This document shows, in pieces, positions 1 through 9,813 of a DNA stretch of 64,000 nucleotides. Numbering within the stretch: the stretch's first letter is position 1; every line of letters starts with the position of its first letter. The DNA comes from Actinoplanes oryzae (GTDB taxonomy: Bacteria; Actinomycetota; Actinomycetes; Mycobacteriales; Micromonosporaceae), in NCBI RefSeq assembly GCF_030757795.1, contig NZ_JAUQWH010000003.1, positions 92,661 to 156,660 of the forward strand. The letters are read 5' to 3'. The notes beneath the pieces were generated by a model. It was not told the origin of the DNA. It worked only from the letters and a program-made list of their open reading frames with translations, and made no database searches. Position numbers and translations under genes: made by a program.

Positions 1-1827
1 GCGGAAACCGCGGCGGCACCGGTGGCGGCAGCGGTAGCGGCACCGGTGGCATCGGCGGCGGGGACGCGGACGGCGGCCCGGGCCGAGGCGCTGATCCCGG
101 CCGTGGTGTCGCAGCGGCGGCCCGCGCGGGTGGTCAGCACGGTGCTCGACGGCGCCGGGCGGCCGGTGATCGAGGTGCGGACGGTGACCGACCGGGCGGC
201 CGCGCGGGAGCTGGTACGCGACGGGGGCGAGATCGATGCCGTCGCGCGCACCCTGGAGGCGCCGGCCGGGCCGGATCCCTACCGGGCGAGCCAGTGGGAT
301 CTGGCCACGATCGGCGCGGCCGGGGCGTGGCAGCGGTCGACCGGCGCCGGGGTGGTCGTCGCGGTGATCGACACCGGGGTGGACGCCGGGCATCCGGATC
401 TGGCGGGACAGGTGCTGCCGGGGATCGACCTGGTGGCCGGCACGTCCGGGACCAGCACCGATCCCCACGGCCACGGCACGCACGTGGCGGGCACGATCGC
501 CGCGCTGACCGGCAACGGGGTGGGCGTCTCCTCGGTCGCACCCGAGGCCCGGATCCTGCCGGTCCGGGTGCTCGACGCGGACGGCAGCGGCGACATGTCG
601 GACGTCGCGACCGGCATCGTGTACGCGGCCGACCACGGCGCGGATGTCATCAACCTGTCGCTGGGATCCACGACGCAGCTGACGGCGGTGACGCAGGCGG
701 TCGCGTACGCGCGGGGCAGGGGCGTCACCGTGGTCGCCGCCGCGGGCAACGACGGGCAGAAGGGCAGCCCGGTCAGCTACCCGGGCGCCGACGCGGGCGT
801 GATCGCGGCCGCCGCCACCGACTCGTCGGACCAGGTCGCCGCCTACTCGACCCGGGGCAGCTACGTCGACGTGGCCGCGCCGGGCAACGGCATCCTCAGC
901 ACCTACCCCACGAGCCTGGGCGGCTACGCGACCGAGAGCGGCACGTCCATGGCGTCGCCGCACGTCGCCGCGGTGGCCGCGCTGCTGCGGGCGTACCGGC
1001 CGGCCTGGACCCCGGACGACATCGAGCGGATCCTCGAGGACACCGCCGTGGATCTCGGGGCCGACGGCAGGGACACCAGCTCCGGGTACGGCCGCATCGA
1101 CGCCCTCGCGGCCCTGACGGCGGCCGCCCCGGCGACCACCGCCCCCGCAACCACCCCGGCGACCACCATCCCAGCGACCACCCCGGCGAGCGCCACCCCG
1201 GCGCCGAGCCCGACCACCGTCACGCCCTCCCCCACCGCGACGCACACCCCGCTCCCGACGGCCACCGCGACCTCGGCCCCGGCGACGCCCGCGCCCCAGC
1301 TGACCCCGGTCGTCACAGTCGTCGCCGGCACCCGGGTCGTGAACTACGGCGACCGGATCACCACCCGCTGGACCGTCACCGGCGGGGGCAGGGCGATGGG
1401 CGGCCACCCGGTGCGGATCTGCACGTCGACCGCCGGCAAGGCCTTCGCATGCACGACCGGCGTGACGACATCCGGCGGCACCGTGACGGTGTCCGCCACC
1501 GCGACGGCCGCCCGCGCGGTCCGGCTCACCGTGCCCGCCACCGCCACCTCGGTCGCCGTGACCTCGGCGGTGACGACCTACTCGGTACGTCCGCGCGTCG
1601 CCGTCACCCGCACCGGCGTGCACACCGTCCGGATCACGATGGCCGGCGTCGGCGGGCAGCGCGTGCAGCTCCAGCGCTGGACCGGATCCAGCTGGCGGAC
1701 GGCCGGATCCTACGCGGCCGCGACCAGCCGCACGGTGCGCAACCTCGTCGCCGGCGCCCGCTACCGCGTGCTCGTCCCCGCGACGACCACCCTGGCCGCC
1801 ACGACCAGCGCGACGGTCAAGGCCTGA
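1..1827 (+). CDS. Secreted subtilisin-like serine protease (S8), 5' end outside window
   Basis: Subtilase that would hydrolyse peptide bonds outside the cell. The frame is open to base 1, so the true start and signal peptide probably lie upstream; a GTG at 22 is the first possible start inside. Counting from 22, the triad is Asp117 (AVIDTGVDAGHPDL), His151 (HGHGTHVAG) and Ser309 (GTSMASPHVAA), with oxyanion Asn243 (AAAGNDG). Residues about 35-95 look like an I9-type propeptide. A Thr/Pro/Ala-rich linker (about 372-425) leads to a C-terminal beta-rich domain of about 170 residues that I do not recognise. There is no LPXTG or C-terminal membrane anchor. Its 3' end overlaps the convergent rfbD by 11 nt. 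Confidence 0.93.
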   Translation, partial: AETAAAPVAAAVAAPVASAAGTRTAARAEALIPAVVSQRRPARVVSTVLDGAGRPVIEVRTVTDRAAARELVRDGGEIDAVARTLEAPAGPDPYRASQWDLATIGAAGAWQRSTGAGVVVAVIDTGVDAGHPDLAGQVLPGIDLVAGTSGTSTDPHGHGTHVAGTIAALTGNGVGVSSVAPEARILPVRVLDADGSGDMSDVATGIVYAADHGADVINLSLGSTTQLTAVTQAVAYARGRGVTVVAAAGNDGQKGSPVSYPGADAGVIAAAATDSSDQVAAYSTRGSYVDVAAPGNGILSTYPTSLGGYATESGTSMASPHVAAVAALLRAYRPAWTPDDIERILEDTAVDLGADGRDTSSGYGRIDALAALTAAAPATTAPATTPATTIPATTPASATPAPSPTTVTPSPTATHTPLPTATATSAPATPAPQLTPVVTVVAGTRVVNYGDRITTRWTVTGGGRAMGGHPVRICTSTAGKAFACTTGVTTSGGTVTVSATATAARAVRLTVPATATSVAVTSAVTTYSVRPRVAVTRTGVHTVRITMAGVGGQRVQLQRWTGSSWRTAGSYAAATSRTVRNLVAGARYRVLVPATTTLAATTSATVKA

Positions 1828-2641
1828 GCACGGGCATCGCCGCCGCGAGCATGGCCCGCCAGTGCGGCAGCGGCGCGACGCCCGTCCCGGCCCACCGGTC
1901 GTGGCCGAGCACGCTGTAGGCCGGCCGGCGGGCGGGACGCCGGAACCGGTCGCTCGTCGTCGGCCGGACCCGGGAAGGATCCAGCCCGGCCTCCTCGAAC
2001 ACCGCCCGCGCCAGCCCGTGCCACGTCGTGGAGCCGGCCGCGGTGCCGTGATAGACGCCGGGCGGCGCGGCCGACGTCGCCAGGGCGACCAGCTGCCGGG
2101 CGAGGGCGAGCGACCACGTCGGCGGCCCCTGCTGATCGGTGACCACGTCGACGGTGTCGTGGGACCCGGCCAGCCGCAACATCGTGCGCACGAAGTTCGG
2201 CCCATGCTCGCCGTAGAGCCACGCCGTCCGCACCACGTATCCGCCGTGGGCCAGCACGGCCCGCTCCCCCGCGGCCTTGGCATGTCCGTAGGCGTTGACG
2301 GGATCCACGGGCGCGTCCTCCGCGTACGGAGAAGCCGCCGTGCCCGGGAACACGTAGTCCGTGGAGATGTGGATCAGGCGCTTCCCCGCTACGGCGGCGA
2401 GCCCGGCGACAGCGTCCCCGTTGACCGCCACCGCGGCAGATCGGTCGGTCTCGGCCCCGTCGACATCGGTCCATGCGGCCGTGTTCACCACCACATCCAC
2501 ACCGGCGACCGCCGCACGGACCGCCGCCGCGTCGGTGATGTCGAGGTCCGACCGGGTCGCGGCGATGACGTCGGCACCGGCCAGCACGTCGCACACATCC
2601 CGGCCGAGCATGCCGCCGGCGCCGGTGACGAGCCAGCGCAT
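1817..2641 (-). CDS. rfbD: dTDP-4-dehydrorhamnose reductase
   Basis: Last step of dTDP-L-rhamnose synthesis: NAD(P)H-dependent reduction of dTDP-4-dehydro-L-rhamnose. The 274-residue SDR protein has the nucleotide-binding motif TGAGGMLG (6-13), STDYVF (93-98) and the catalytic pair Tyr118/Lys122 in AYGHAK. The ATG at 2641 is chosen because it sits one base into the stop of rfbB (TGATG), showing translational coupling; an in-frame extension upstream is only the shadow of rfbB. With rfbB it forms a leftward pair divergent from rfbA-rfbC. Confidence 0.95.
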   Translation of the reverse strand: MRWLVTGAGGMLGRDVCDVLAGADVIAATRSDLDITDAAAVRAAVAGVDVVVNTAAWTDVDGAETDRSAAVAVNGDAVAGLAAVAGKRLIHISTDYVFPGTAASPYAEDAPVDPVNAYGHAKAAGERAVLAHGGYVVRTAWLYGEHGPNFVRTMLRLAGSHDTVDVVTDQQGPPTWSLALARQLVALATSAAPPGVYHGTAAGSTTWHGLARAVFEEAGLDPSRVRPTTSDRFRRPARRPAYSVLGHDRWAGTGVAPLPHWRAMLAAAMPVLRP

Positions 2642-3615
2642 CAGCGGGCGGCCCGGTTCTTCAGCGGCTCCCACCAGTCGCGATGGTCGCGGTACCAGGC
2701 GACGGTGGAGGCGAGCCCGGCCTCGAGCGTGATCTGCGGGGCGTACCCGAGCTCCGCGCTGATCTTCGTGATGTCCAGCGAGTAGCGCCGGTCGTGGCCC
2801 TTGCGGTCGGTCACCGGGCGCACGCTGTCCCAGCCGGCGCCGCACGCCTCGAGCAGCTTGCCGGTCAGCTCCTTGTTCGACAGCTCGGTGCCGCCGCCGA
2901 TGTGGTAGACCTCGCCGGCGCGGCCCTTCTCCAGGGCGAGCTGGATCCCGCGGCAGTGGTCGGAGACGTGCAGCCAGTCGCGGATGTTGCCGCCGTCGCC
3001 GTAGAGCGGGACCGGTTCGCCGTCGAGCAGGTTGGTGACGAAGAGCGGGATGACCTTCTCGGGGAACTGGTAGGGCCCGTAGTTGTTGGAGCAGCGGGTC
3101 ACCACGACGTCCATGCCGTGGGTGCGGTGCGCGGCGAGGGCCAGCAGGTCCGAGCCGGCCTTCGACGCCGCGTACGGCGAGTTGGGGGCGAGGGGCCACG
3201 TCTCGGTCCACGAGCCCTGGTCGATGGATCCGTACACCTCGTCGGTGGACACGTGCAGGAAACGCCCGACCCCGGCGGCGCGCGCCGCATCGAGCAGCAC
3301 CTGGGTGCCGAGCACGTTGGTGGTGACGAACGGGAGCGCGCCGGCGATCGAGCGGTCCACATGCGACTCGGCGGCGAAATGCACCACCGCGTCGTGACCC
3401 GGGAGCAGCTGCCGCACGAGATCGGCGTCGCCGATGTCGCCCCGCACGAAATCGAGGCGTGGGGAGGAGGGGAGGTTCGCACGATTGCCCGAATAGGACA
3501 ACAGGTCCAGAACAGTCACGGACGCGCCCGCCGCACCGGGGAATTCATCCCGCAGGAGGGCGCGTACATAGGCCGATCCGATGAATCCGGCGCCGCCGGT
3601 CACGAAAATCCGCAC
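2641..3615 (-). CDS. rfbB: dTDP-glucose 4,6-dehydratase
   Basis: Converts dTDP-D-glucose to dTDP-4-keto-6-deoxy-D-glucose with bound NAD+. The 324-residue product has GGAGFIG (7-13), the dehydratase signature STDEVYG (123-129) with the Thr-Asp-Glu triad, and Tyr148-x3-Lys152. The start is the GTG at 3615, since the Rossmann strand RIFVTGG follows at once; longer starts would run into rfbA. Only 46 bp separate it from the divergent rfbA, and a TACACT hexamer 8 nt upstream suggests a leaderless transcript. Confidence 0.95.
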   Translation of the reverse strand: MRIFVTGGAGFIGSAYVRALLRDEFPGAAGASVTVLDLLSYSGNRANLPSSPRLDFVRGDIGDADLVRQLLPGHDAVVHFAAESHVDRSIAGALPFVTTNVLGTQVLLDAARAAGVGRFLHVSTDEVYGSIDQGSWTETWPLAPNSPYAASKAGSDLLALAAHRTHGMDVVVTRCSNNYGPYQFPEKVIPLFVTNLLDGEPVPLYGDGGNIRDWLHVSDHCRGIQLALEKGRAGEVYHIGGGTELSNKELTGKLLEACGAGWDSVRPVTDRKGHDRRYSLDITKISAELGYAPQITLEAGLASTVAWYRDHRDWWEPLKNRAAR

Positions 3616-3661
3616 GACTGGCGAGTGTACCGGCCGGGCGGCCGCCGCATAGCGTGAAGCC
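3616..3661. promoter_or_regulatory. Short divergent promoter region between rfbB and rfbA
   Basis: Only 46 bp for two divergent promoters. Rightward, TAGCGT (3650-3655) fits the actinobacterial TANNNT -10 and lies 6 nt before the rfbA GTG. Leftward, TACACT (complement of 3624-3629) lies 8 nt before the rfbB GTG. Neither gene has a Shine-Dalgarno sequence, so leaderless mRNAs are likely. The -35 elements are not clear. Confidence 0.4.
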
Positions 3662-4546
3662 GTGCGTGGAATCCTGCTCGCCGGTGGCACCGGCTCGCGG
3701 CTCTGGCCGATCACGAGGGCCATGTCCAAACAGCTCATGCCGATCTTCGACAAACCGATGATCTACTATCCGCTGACCACGCTGGTGTCGGCCGGGATCC
3801 GGGAGATTCTCGTGATCACGACGCCGGAGGACCAGCCCCATTTCGAGCGCCTGCTGGGCGACGGCAGCCGGCTCGGGCTCGCCATTTCCTATGCGCGGCA
3901 ACCCGAGCCCGACGGCATCGCCCAGGCCTTCCGGATCGGTGCCGATTTCCTCGCCGGCGAGCCGGTCGCGCTCGTGCTCGGCGACAACATCTTCCACGGC
4001 CCGGGGCTCGGGCGGCAGCTGGCCCGGTTCGCCCGGCCGGACGGGGGGCGCGTGTTCGCGTACCCGGTGGCCGACCCGCACCGCTACGGCGTGGTGGAGT
4101 TCGACGACACCGGCAAGGTGGTGTCCATCGAGGAGAAGCCCGAGAAGCCGAAGAGCACGTACGTCGTGCCGGGCCTCTACTTCTACGACGGCGACGTCGC
4201 GGACATCGCGGCCGGCCTGACGCCCAGCGAGCGCGGCGAGCTGGAGATCACCGCCGTCAACGAGGAGTACCTGCGGCGCGGCAAGCTCGACGTGACCGTC
4301 CTCGACCGCGGCACCGTGTGGCTGGACACGGGCACGTTCCAGTCCATGGTGCAGGCCTCCGAGTACGTCCGGGTCATCGAGGAGCGGCAGGGCTTGAAGG
4401 TCGGCTGCGTCGAGGAGGCCGCGTGGCGCCTCGGGTTCATCGACGACGACCGGCTGCGGGAGCTGGCGCAGCCGTTGCTGAAGAGCGGCTACGGCGACTA
4501 TCTGCTGCGGTTGCTGGCCTCCGGGCCGTACGGAGGTGTGCTGTGA
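3662..4546 (+). CDS. rfbA: Glucose-1-phosphate thymidylyltransferase
   Basis: First step of dTDP-rhamnose synthesis: dTTP plus glucose-1-phosphate gives dTDP-glucose and pyrophosphate. The 294-residue protein has the N-terminal nucleotidyltransferase signature GGTGSRL (8-14) followed by P-x-T-x3-SKQL with Lys23, plus the metal-binding LGDNIFHG and the EEKP motif. GTG start at 3662. Its stop overlaps the rfbC start by 4 nt (GTGA), so the two are co-translated. Confidence 0.95.
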   Translation: MRGILLAGGTGSRLWPITRAMSKQLMPIFDKPMIYYPLTTLVSAGIREILVITTPEDQPHFERLLGDGSRLGLAISYARQPEPDGIAQAFRIGADFLAGEPVALVLGDNIFHGPGLGRQLARFARPDGGRVFAYPVADPHRYGVVEFDDTGKVVSIEEKPEKPKSTYVVPGLYFYDGDVADIAAGLTPSERGELEITAVNEEYLRRGKLDVTVLDRGTVWLDTGTFQSMVQASEYVRVIEERQGLKVGCVEEAAWRLGFIDDDRLRELAQPLLKSGYGDYLLRLLASGPYGGVL

Positions 4547-5142
4547 AGGTGCGTCCGCTGGCCGTCGAGGGGGCGTTCGAGGTGACCCCGGTGCAGCACG
4601 GCGACGCGCGCGGCACGTTCCTGGAGTGGTACCGCTTCGACGCGCTCGCCGCCGCCGTGGGCCACCCGCTCGACCTCGCGCAGGCGAACCTCTCCACGTC
4701 GGCCCGGGGCTCGGTCCGCGGCATCCACTTCGCCGACGTGCCGCCGGGGCAGGCGAAGTACGTGACCTGCGTGACCGGCGCGATCCTGGACGTGGTGGTG
4801 GATCTGCGGGTCGGTTCCCCCACCTTCGGCGCCTGGGAGAGCGTGACGCTGGACGACAGGGACCGGCGCGCCGTCTATCTGGCCGAGGGCCTGGGGCACG
4901 GCTTCTGCGCGCTGACCGAGGGGGCGACGGTGGCGTACCTCTGCTCGAGCACCTACCGGCCCGGGCACGAGCACGGCATCGACCCGCTCGACCCGGAACT
5001 GGGCATCCCCTGGCCCGCCGACACCCCGCTGCTGTCCACAAAGGATGCCGCGGCGCCGTCGCTCGCGGCCGCGGCCGCCGCGGGGCTGCTGCCGACCCTC
5101 GCGGATTGTTCGGCGTTCATCGAAACAAAGCGTCGGATTTAA
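4543..5142 (+). CDS. rfbC: dTDP-4-dehydrorhamnose 3,5-epimerase
   Basis: Double epimerisation at C3 and C5 of dTDP-4-keto-6-deoxyglucose. A 199-residue cupin; the catalytic residues fall at the canonical positions: His62 in RGIHF, Lys72 in QAKYV and Tyr132 in AYLCS. The GTG start overlaps the rfbA stop. The Ala-rich C-terminal end is a little longer than in short RmlC proteins. With rfbA, rfbB and rfbD this completes the dTDP-L-rhamnose pathway. Confidence 0.94.
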   Translation: MKVRPLAVEGAFEVTPVQHGDARGTFLEWYRFDALAAAVGHPLDLAQANLSTSARGSVRGIHFADVPPGQAKYVTCVTGAILDVVVDLRVGSPTFGAWESVTLDDRDRRAVYLAEGLGHGFCALTEGATVAYLCSSTYRPGHEHGIDPLDPELGIPWPADTPLLSTKDAAAPSLAAAAAAGLLPTLADCSAFIETKRRI

Positions 5143-5456
5143 TACAAACCAAATCTCCGTAGGTTCTATTGACGTCCAGCTATCGCCGAGATAAGCGAGG
5201 GCGCCATTCAGGCACGGCTTGTACGGCCCGGATCGGGTTCGTCCGATCCGGGCACCTTGCCCCCGAGCGTTCCTCGCATCATCCGATTCGCCATTCGTCT
5301 CGAACGATAGGGTGAGGCGCCGCCCGAGGTTTCTTAGCAGTCTTTTAAGTAGGTCCCGGGGCACCGCCGGGGACCCGTCCCCCCGGCGCCGCCACGCGCC
5401 CCGCGGGGACCCGAGCTCTGGCTGCCCCTCACCGCAGCCGATCACGGAGGACAGGC
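5143..5456 (+). promoter_or_regulatory. 314-bp non-coding leader before the sugar transferase gene
   Basis: No gene seen. This is the least GC-rich part of the first 20 kb. It contains a TTGACG hexamer (5169-5174) with ATAAG-type sequence 15-18 nt downstream, and a second AT-rich patch (5330-5352, TTCTTAGCAGTCTTTTAAGT). Either could be a promoter for the gene at 5457. A good ribosome binding site, GGAGG (5446-5450), lies 6 nt before the GTG start. No riboswitch motif is recognised. Confidence 0.4.
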
Positions 5457-6962
<1,506 letters not shown>

Positions 6963-6972
6963 GCGACAGCGG

Positions 6973-7003
6973 AAGGGCCGGCTCCCCAGCGGAGCCGGCC
7001 CTT
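6973..7003. terminator. Bidirectional hairpin terminator
   Basis: A perfect 13-bp stem (6973-6985 with 6991-7003, arm AAGGGCCGGCTCC) and 5-nt loop, followed on the + strand by TCTTTG. It lies between the stop of the sugar transferase and that of the convergent glycosyltransferase, so it can end both transcripts. Confidence 0.8.
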
Positions 7004-7028
7004 CTTTGTGCGGTGCGACAGGGGAAGG

Positions 7029-8006
7029 TCAGTGCGTGCTGGAAACCAGCGCGCTGCGCGGCGGGCGGGGCTCGTCGACGGGCGGCCACCCCGCGGACCA
7101 CACGGCCCGCTCGCGCCACACCGCGGCCCAGTCGACCCCCCGCGCGCGATCGCGGCCCAGCACGGCCTTTCCGGCCGCCCGCAACCCCACCCCCGCCTTC
7201 ATCAGCGACAGCGCGAGCCGGGCGCGGGGAGACGACCAATGATTGCGTACGTACGTAGCCTTGCCGCGCAGAATCTTGATGCGCTGCCCCTCGGAGCTCG
7301 ACGAGGCGCCCCCCACGTGCACGACGGCTGCATCGGGCACCACCACCGGGCGCGCGCCCAGCGCCGCTGCTCGCGTGCACAGGTCGATGTCGTCGCTGTA
7401 GAGGAAGTACTGGGGGTCGAAGCCGCCCAGCTCGTCGAAGAGCTCGCGGTCGACGAACATGCAGCAGCCCGACACGGCCGGGACCTCGCGGGCGCTGCGC
7501 CGGTCGTAGCCGGGCAGACCCTCGGGGTTGAGCCACCGGCTGCCCGCGAAGACCGTGGACAGCCCGGTGGCGAAGCCCGCGTAGCCGCGCAGGCTCGGCA
7601 GGCCCCACGCGCAGAACATGTCGTCGGTGCCGTCGGCGTGCAGCGTGCGCCCGGTGTAGACCCGGTTGCCGGGGTGCTGCCGCGCGAAGCGGGCGAGCTC
7701 GGTCACCGGGTGCCCCACCGGCACGGTGTCCGGGTTGAGGAAGAGCAGGTGCCGTCCCGTACTGGCGGCTGCTCCGCGGTTGATGCCCCGCCCCCAGCCG
7801 ACGTTGTCCGTCAACCGGATCAGCCGCACGCCGGGGAAGTCCCGGGCGATCGCGCCGGCGGAGTCGTCGGAGGAGGCGTTGTCCACCACCGTGATGTCGA
7901 ACGTCACGTCGGGGGTGCGGCTGGCGATCAGCTCGCGCAGGCAGCGGCGGGTCAGCTCGCTGGTGTTGTAGGAGACGACGACGACGGAGACGTCGGGCCG
8001 GCTCAC
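7029..8006 (-). CDS. GT2 glycosyltransferase, WbbL/rhamnosyltransferase-like
   Basis: A 325-residue GT-A enzyme likely to add a sugar, plausibly rhamnose given the nearby dTDP-rhamnose genes, to the lipid-linked glycan. Visible are the N-terminal VVVVSYNT, DNASSDDS, the WGRGINRG segment and the metal/nucleotide motif FLNPDT, then a C-terminal FLYSDDIDLC typical of the WbbL subfamily. The GTG at 8006 is chosen because it overlaps the upstream stop by 4 nt; earlier in-frame codons are Arg/Pro-rich shadow. Donor specificity is inferred from context only. Confidence 0.85.
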   Translation of the reverse strand: MSRPDVSVVVVSYNTSELTRRCLRELIASRTPDVTFDITVVDNASSDDSAGAIARDFPGVRLIRLTDNVGWGRGINRGAAASTGRHLLFLNPDTVPVGHPVTELARFARQHPGNRVYTGRTLHADGTDDMFCAWGLPSLRGYAGFATGLSTVFAGSRWLNPEGLPGYDRRSAREVPAVSGCCMFVDRELFDELGGFDPQYFLYSDDIDLCTRAAALGARPVVVPDAAVVHVGGASSSSEGQRIKILRGKATYVRNHWSSPRARLALSLMKAGVGLRAAGKAVLGRDRARGVDWAAVWRERAVWSAGWPPVDEPRPPRSALVSSTH

Positions 8007-8821
8007 CGGGACACCCCCGCGGCGCCCCGGACGCGGGCCCGGGCGCTGCCGGCCAGCAGCCGCACGGCGAACGGCACGTCGTCGACGAGATAGCGGCGCA
8101 TGAGCCGGCGTGGCTCGCTGACCAGCCGGTGCACCCATTCCAGGCCGCGCTCCTGCATCCAGCCCGGGGCCCGCGAATGCACGCCCGCCACGAAGCCGAT
8201 CGCGGCACCGCAGCCCATGAACCAGGTCTGGGGCAGCTCCGGGCGCAGCCGGGCGATGACGCGCTCCTGCTTGGGGAAGCCGAAGCCCGCGAACACGAAG
8301 TCCGGGGCGGTCCCGGCGACCTCGGCGCAGACCTCCGCGTACTCCTGCGGGCGGGTGTCGAAGCCCAGCGACGGGCTCAGCTGTCCCGCGACCTTCAGGG
8401 CCGGGAACCGTTCCCGCAGCACGTCCGCGGCGCGGCTCGCGGTGCCGGGCTCGCCGCCGAGCAGATAGACGCTGCGGCCCGCCTCGGCCATCCCGGCGGA
8501 AATGCTCCAGATGAGATCCGCGCCGGCCACCCGTTCGGGCAGGGGACTTCCGGCTATCCGGCTGGCCCAGACGAGGGGTTTGCCGTCGGCCACCACGATT
8601 TCGGACGATTCCAGAAGGTGCCGGGATTCGGCGTCTCGCACGACTCGGCGAAGAATGTCCACATTGGGCGTGACGATATTCCCGCCGCGCCCGGCGGCCA
8701 GCTCGTCGAGCACCCGCGTGACCACCTCCGCCTGACGCAGGGGGTCAAATTGGACACTTGACAACAAGACCGGAACTCGTTGCGGGACAAGGGAATCGGA
8801 GGCTTCCTGAGTCACCTTCAC
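8003..8821 (-). CDS. WecG/TagA/CpsF family glycosyltransferase
   Basis: A 272-residue GT26 enzyme. In this family the protein usually adds the second sugar (ManNAc, ManNAcA or Glc) to undecaprenyl-PP-sugar. Family motifs are TPNVDILRRV, VADGKPLVW, LLGGEPG and GFGFPKQE, with the acidic and basic residues of the active cleft. GTG start at 8821, divergent from the GT2 at 8950 across 128 bp. It is translationally coupled (GTGA) to the following GT2. Confidence 0.92.
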   Translation of the reverse strand: MKVTQEASDSLVPQRVPVLLSSVQFDPLRQAEVVTRVLDELAAGRGGNIVTPNVDILRRVVRDAESRHLLESSEIVVADGKPLVWASRIAGSPLPERVAGADLIWSISAGMAEAGRSVYLLGGEPGTASRAADVLRERFPALKVAGQLSPSLGFDTRPQEYAEVCAEVAGTAPDFVFAGFGFPKQERVIARLRPELPQTWFMGCGAAIGFVAGVHSRAPGWMQERGLEWVHRLVSEPRRLMRRYLVDDVPFAVRLLAGSARARVRGAAGVSR

Positions 8822-8949
8822 ATCAGCAACCTATCGACGGAGACGATCGCGGCAAGGCGACGTTCGGCCGATCCGTGTGTCGACTATGCGATAAGCCCTC
8901 GTCCATTCACCCCATTCCCGCCGGCGAATACGGGCGCCAGCATCACAGC

Positions 8950-9813
8950 ATGACCGTCAGCGTGCTGATCCCTGCCTTCAACGAGGAGACCGGGATCGGA
9001 ATTGCCCTGCGACGCCTGGCCGGCAGCCAGGTGCGGGAGATCGTCGTCGCCGCCAACGGCTGCACCGACCGCACCGCGGAGACCGCCCGGGAGCTGGGCG
9101 CGCGCGTGGTCGAGATCGCCACGCCGTCGAAGTCCGCCGCCCTCACCGCGGCGGACCGGGTGGCCACCGGCGACGTGCGCGTCTACCTGGACGCCGACGT
9201 GCCCGCGAGCCCGGAGCTGATCCGGCGGCTGGCCGAGGCCGTGGCGCGGCCGGGCATCGAGGCGGCGGTCCCCCGGCCGGTCGTCGACGCCACGGGCAGC
9301 ACCTGGCCGGTGCGCGCCTACTACGCCGTCAACTCGCGCCTGCCGGTCTTCCGCGGACGGCTCTTCGGGCGGGGCGTCATCGCGCTCTCCGCGGCGGCCC
9401 GCGCCCGGTTCACCGACTTCCCGCCGCTGACCGCGGACGACATGTTCCTCGACGCGGTGGTCGCGCCCGGGGAGAAGACCGAGATCGACGTGCCGGTACG
9501 CGTGGTGGCCCCGCGGACGGCCGGCGACCTGATCCGCCGGGTCGCCCGGGCCCGCGACGGCAACGACGAGTTCCGGCGCTACCTGGCGACCAGCCCGTTC
9601 CGGGCGGCGGCGGCCCCGGACAACACCTCGTGGCTGCGCGACGTCGTGCTGCGCCGGCCGTGGCTCGCCCCGGCGGCGGTCGTCTATGTCGCCGTGGTGC
9701 TGCTGGCCGAGCGGAAGCGGCGGTCGCCGTCGTGGGACGTGCGGTCGGGCTGGGGGCGTCCGGCGATCCCGCGGCAGCGCCGCTCGGACGACTCGCTGGC
9801 GAAGCGACCGTGA
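8950..9813 (+). CDS. GT2 family glycosyltransferase
   Basis: A 287-residue GT-A glycosyltransferase with VSVLIPAFNEETGI at the N-terminus, AANGCTDRT and the DxD-like YLDADVPAS. The C-terminus (WLAPAAVVYVAVVLL) may be one membrane helix. The ATG at 8950 is preferred over a longer in-frame reading because the first beta strand starts there. First gene of a rightward run; its stop overlaps the next start (GTGA at 9810). Substrate unknown. Confidence 0.85.
   Translation: MTVSVLIPAFNEETGIGIALRRLAGSQVREIVVAANGCTDRTAETARELGARVVEIATPSKSAALTAADRVATGDVRVYLDADVPASPELIRRLAEAVARPGIEAAVPRPVVDATGSTWPVRAYYAVNSRLPVFRGRLFGRGVIALSAAARARFTDFPPLTADDMFLDAVVAPGEKTEIDVPVRVVAPRTAGDLIRRVARARDGNDEFRRYLATSPFRAAAAPDNTSWLRDVVLRRPWLAPAAVVYVAVVLLAERKRRSPSWDVRSGWGRPAIPRQRRSDDSLAKRP

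Noticed and set aside
294..1919. A 541-residue + frame overlapping the subtilase gene
   Set aside because: Arg/Gly/His-rich frame with no motif; the subtilase frame has the full catalytic triad.
5169..5195. TTGACG ... GATAAG as a firm sigma-70-type promoter
   Set aside because: The spacer is about 15 nt and the -10 is a poor TANNNT match, so it is mentioned only as a candidate inside the intergenic feature.
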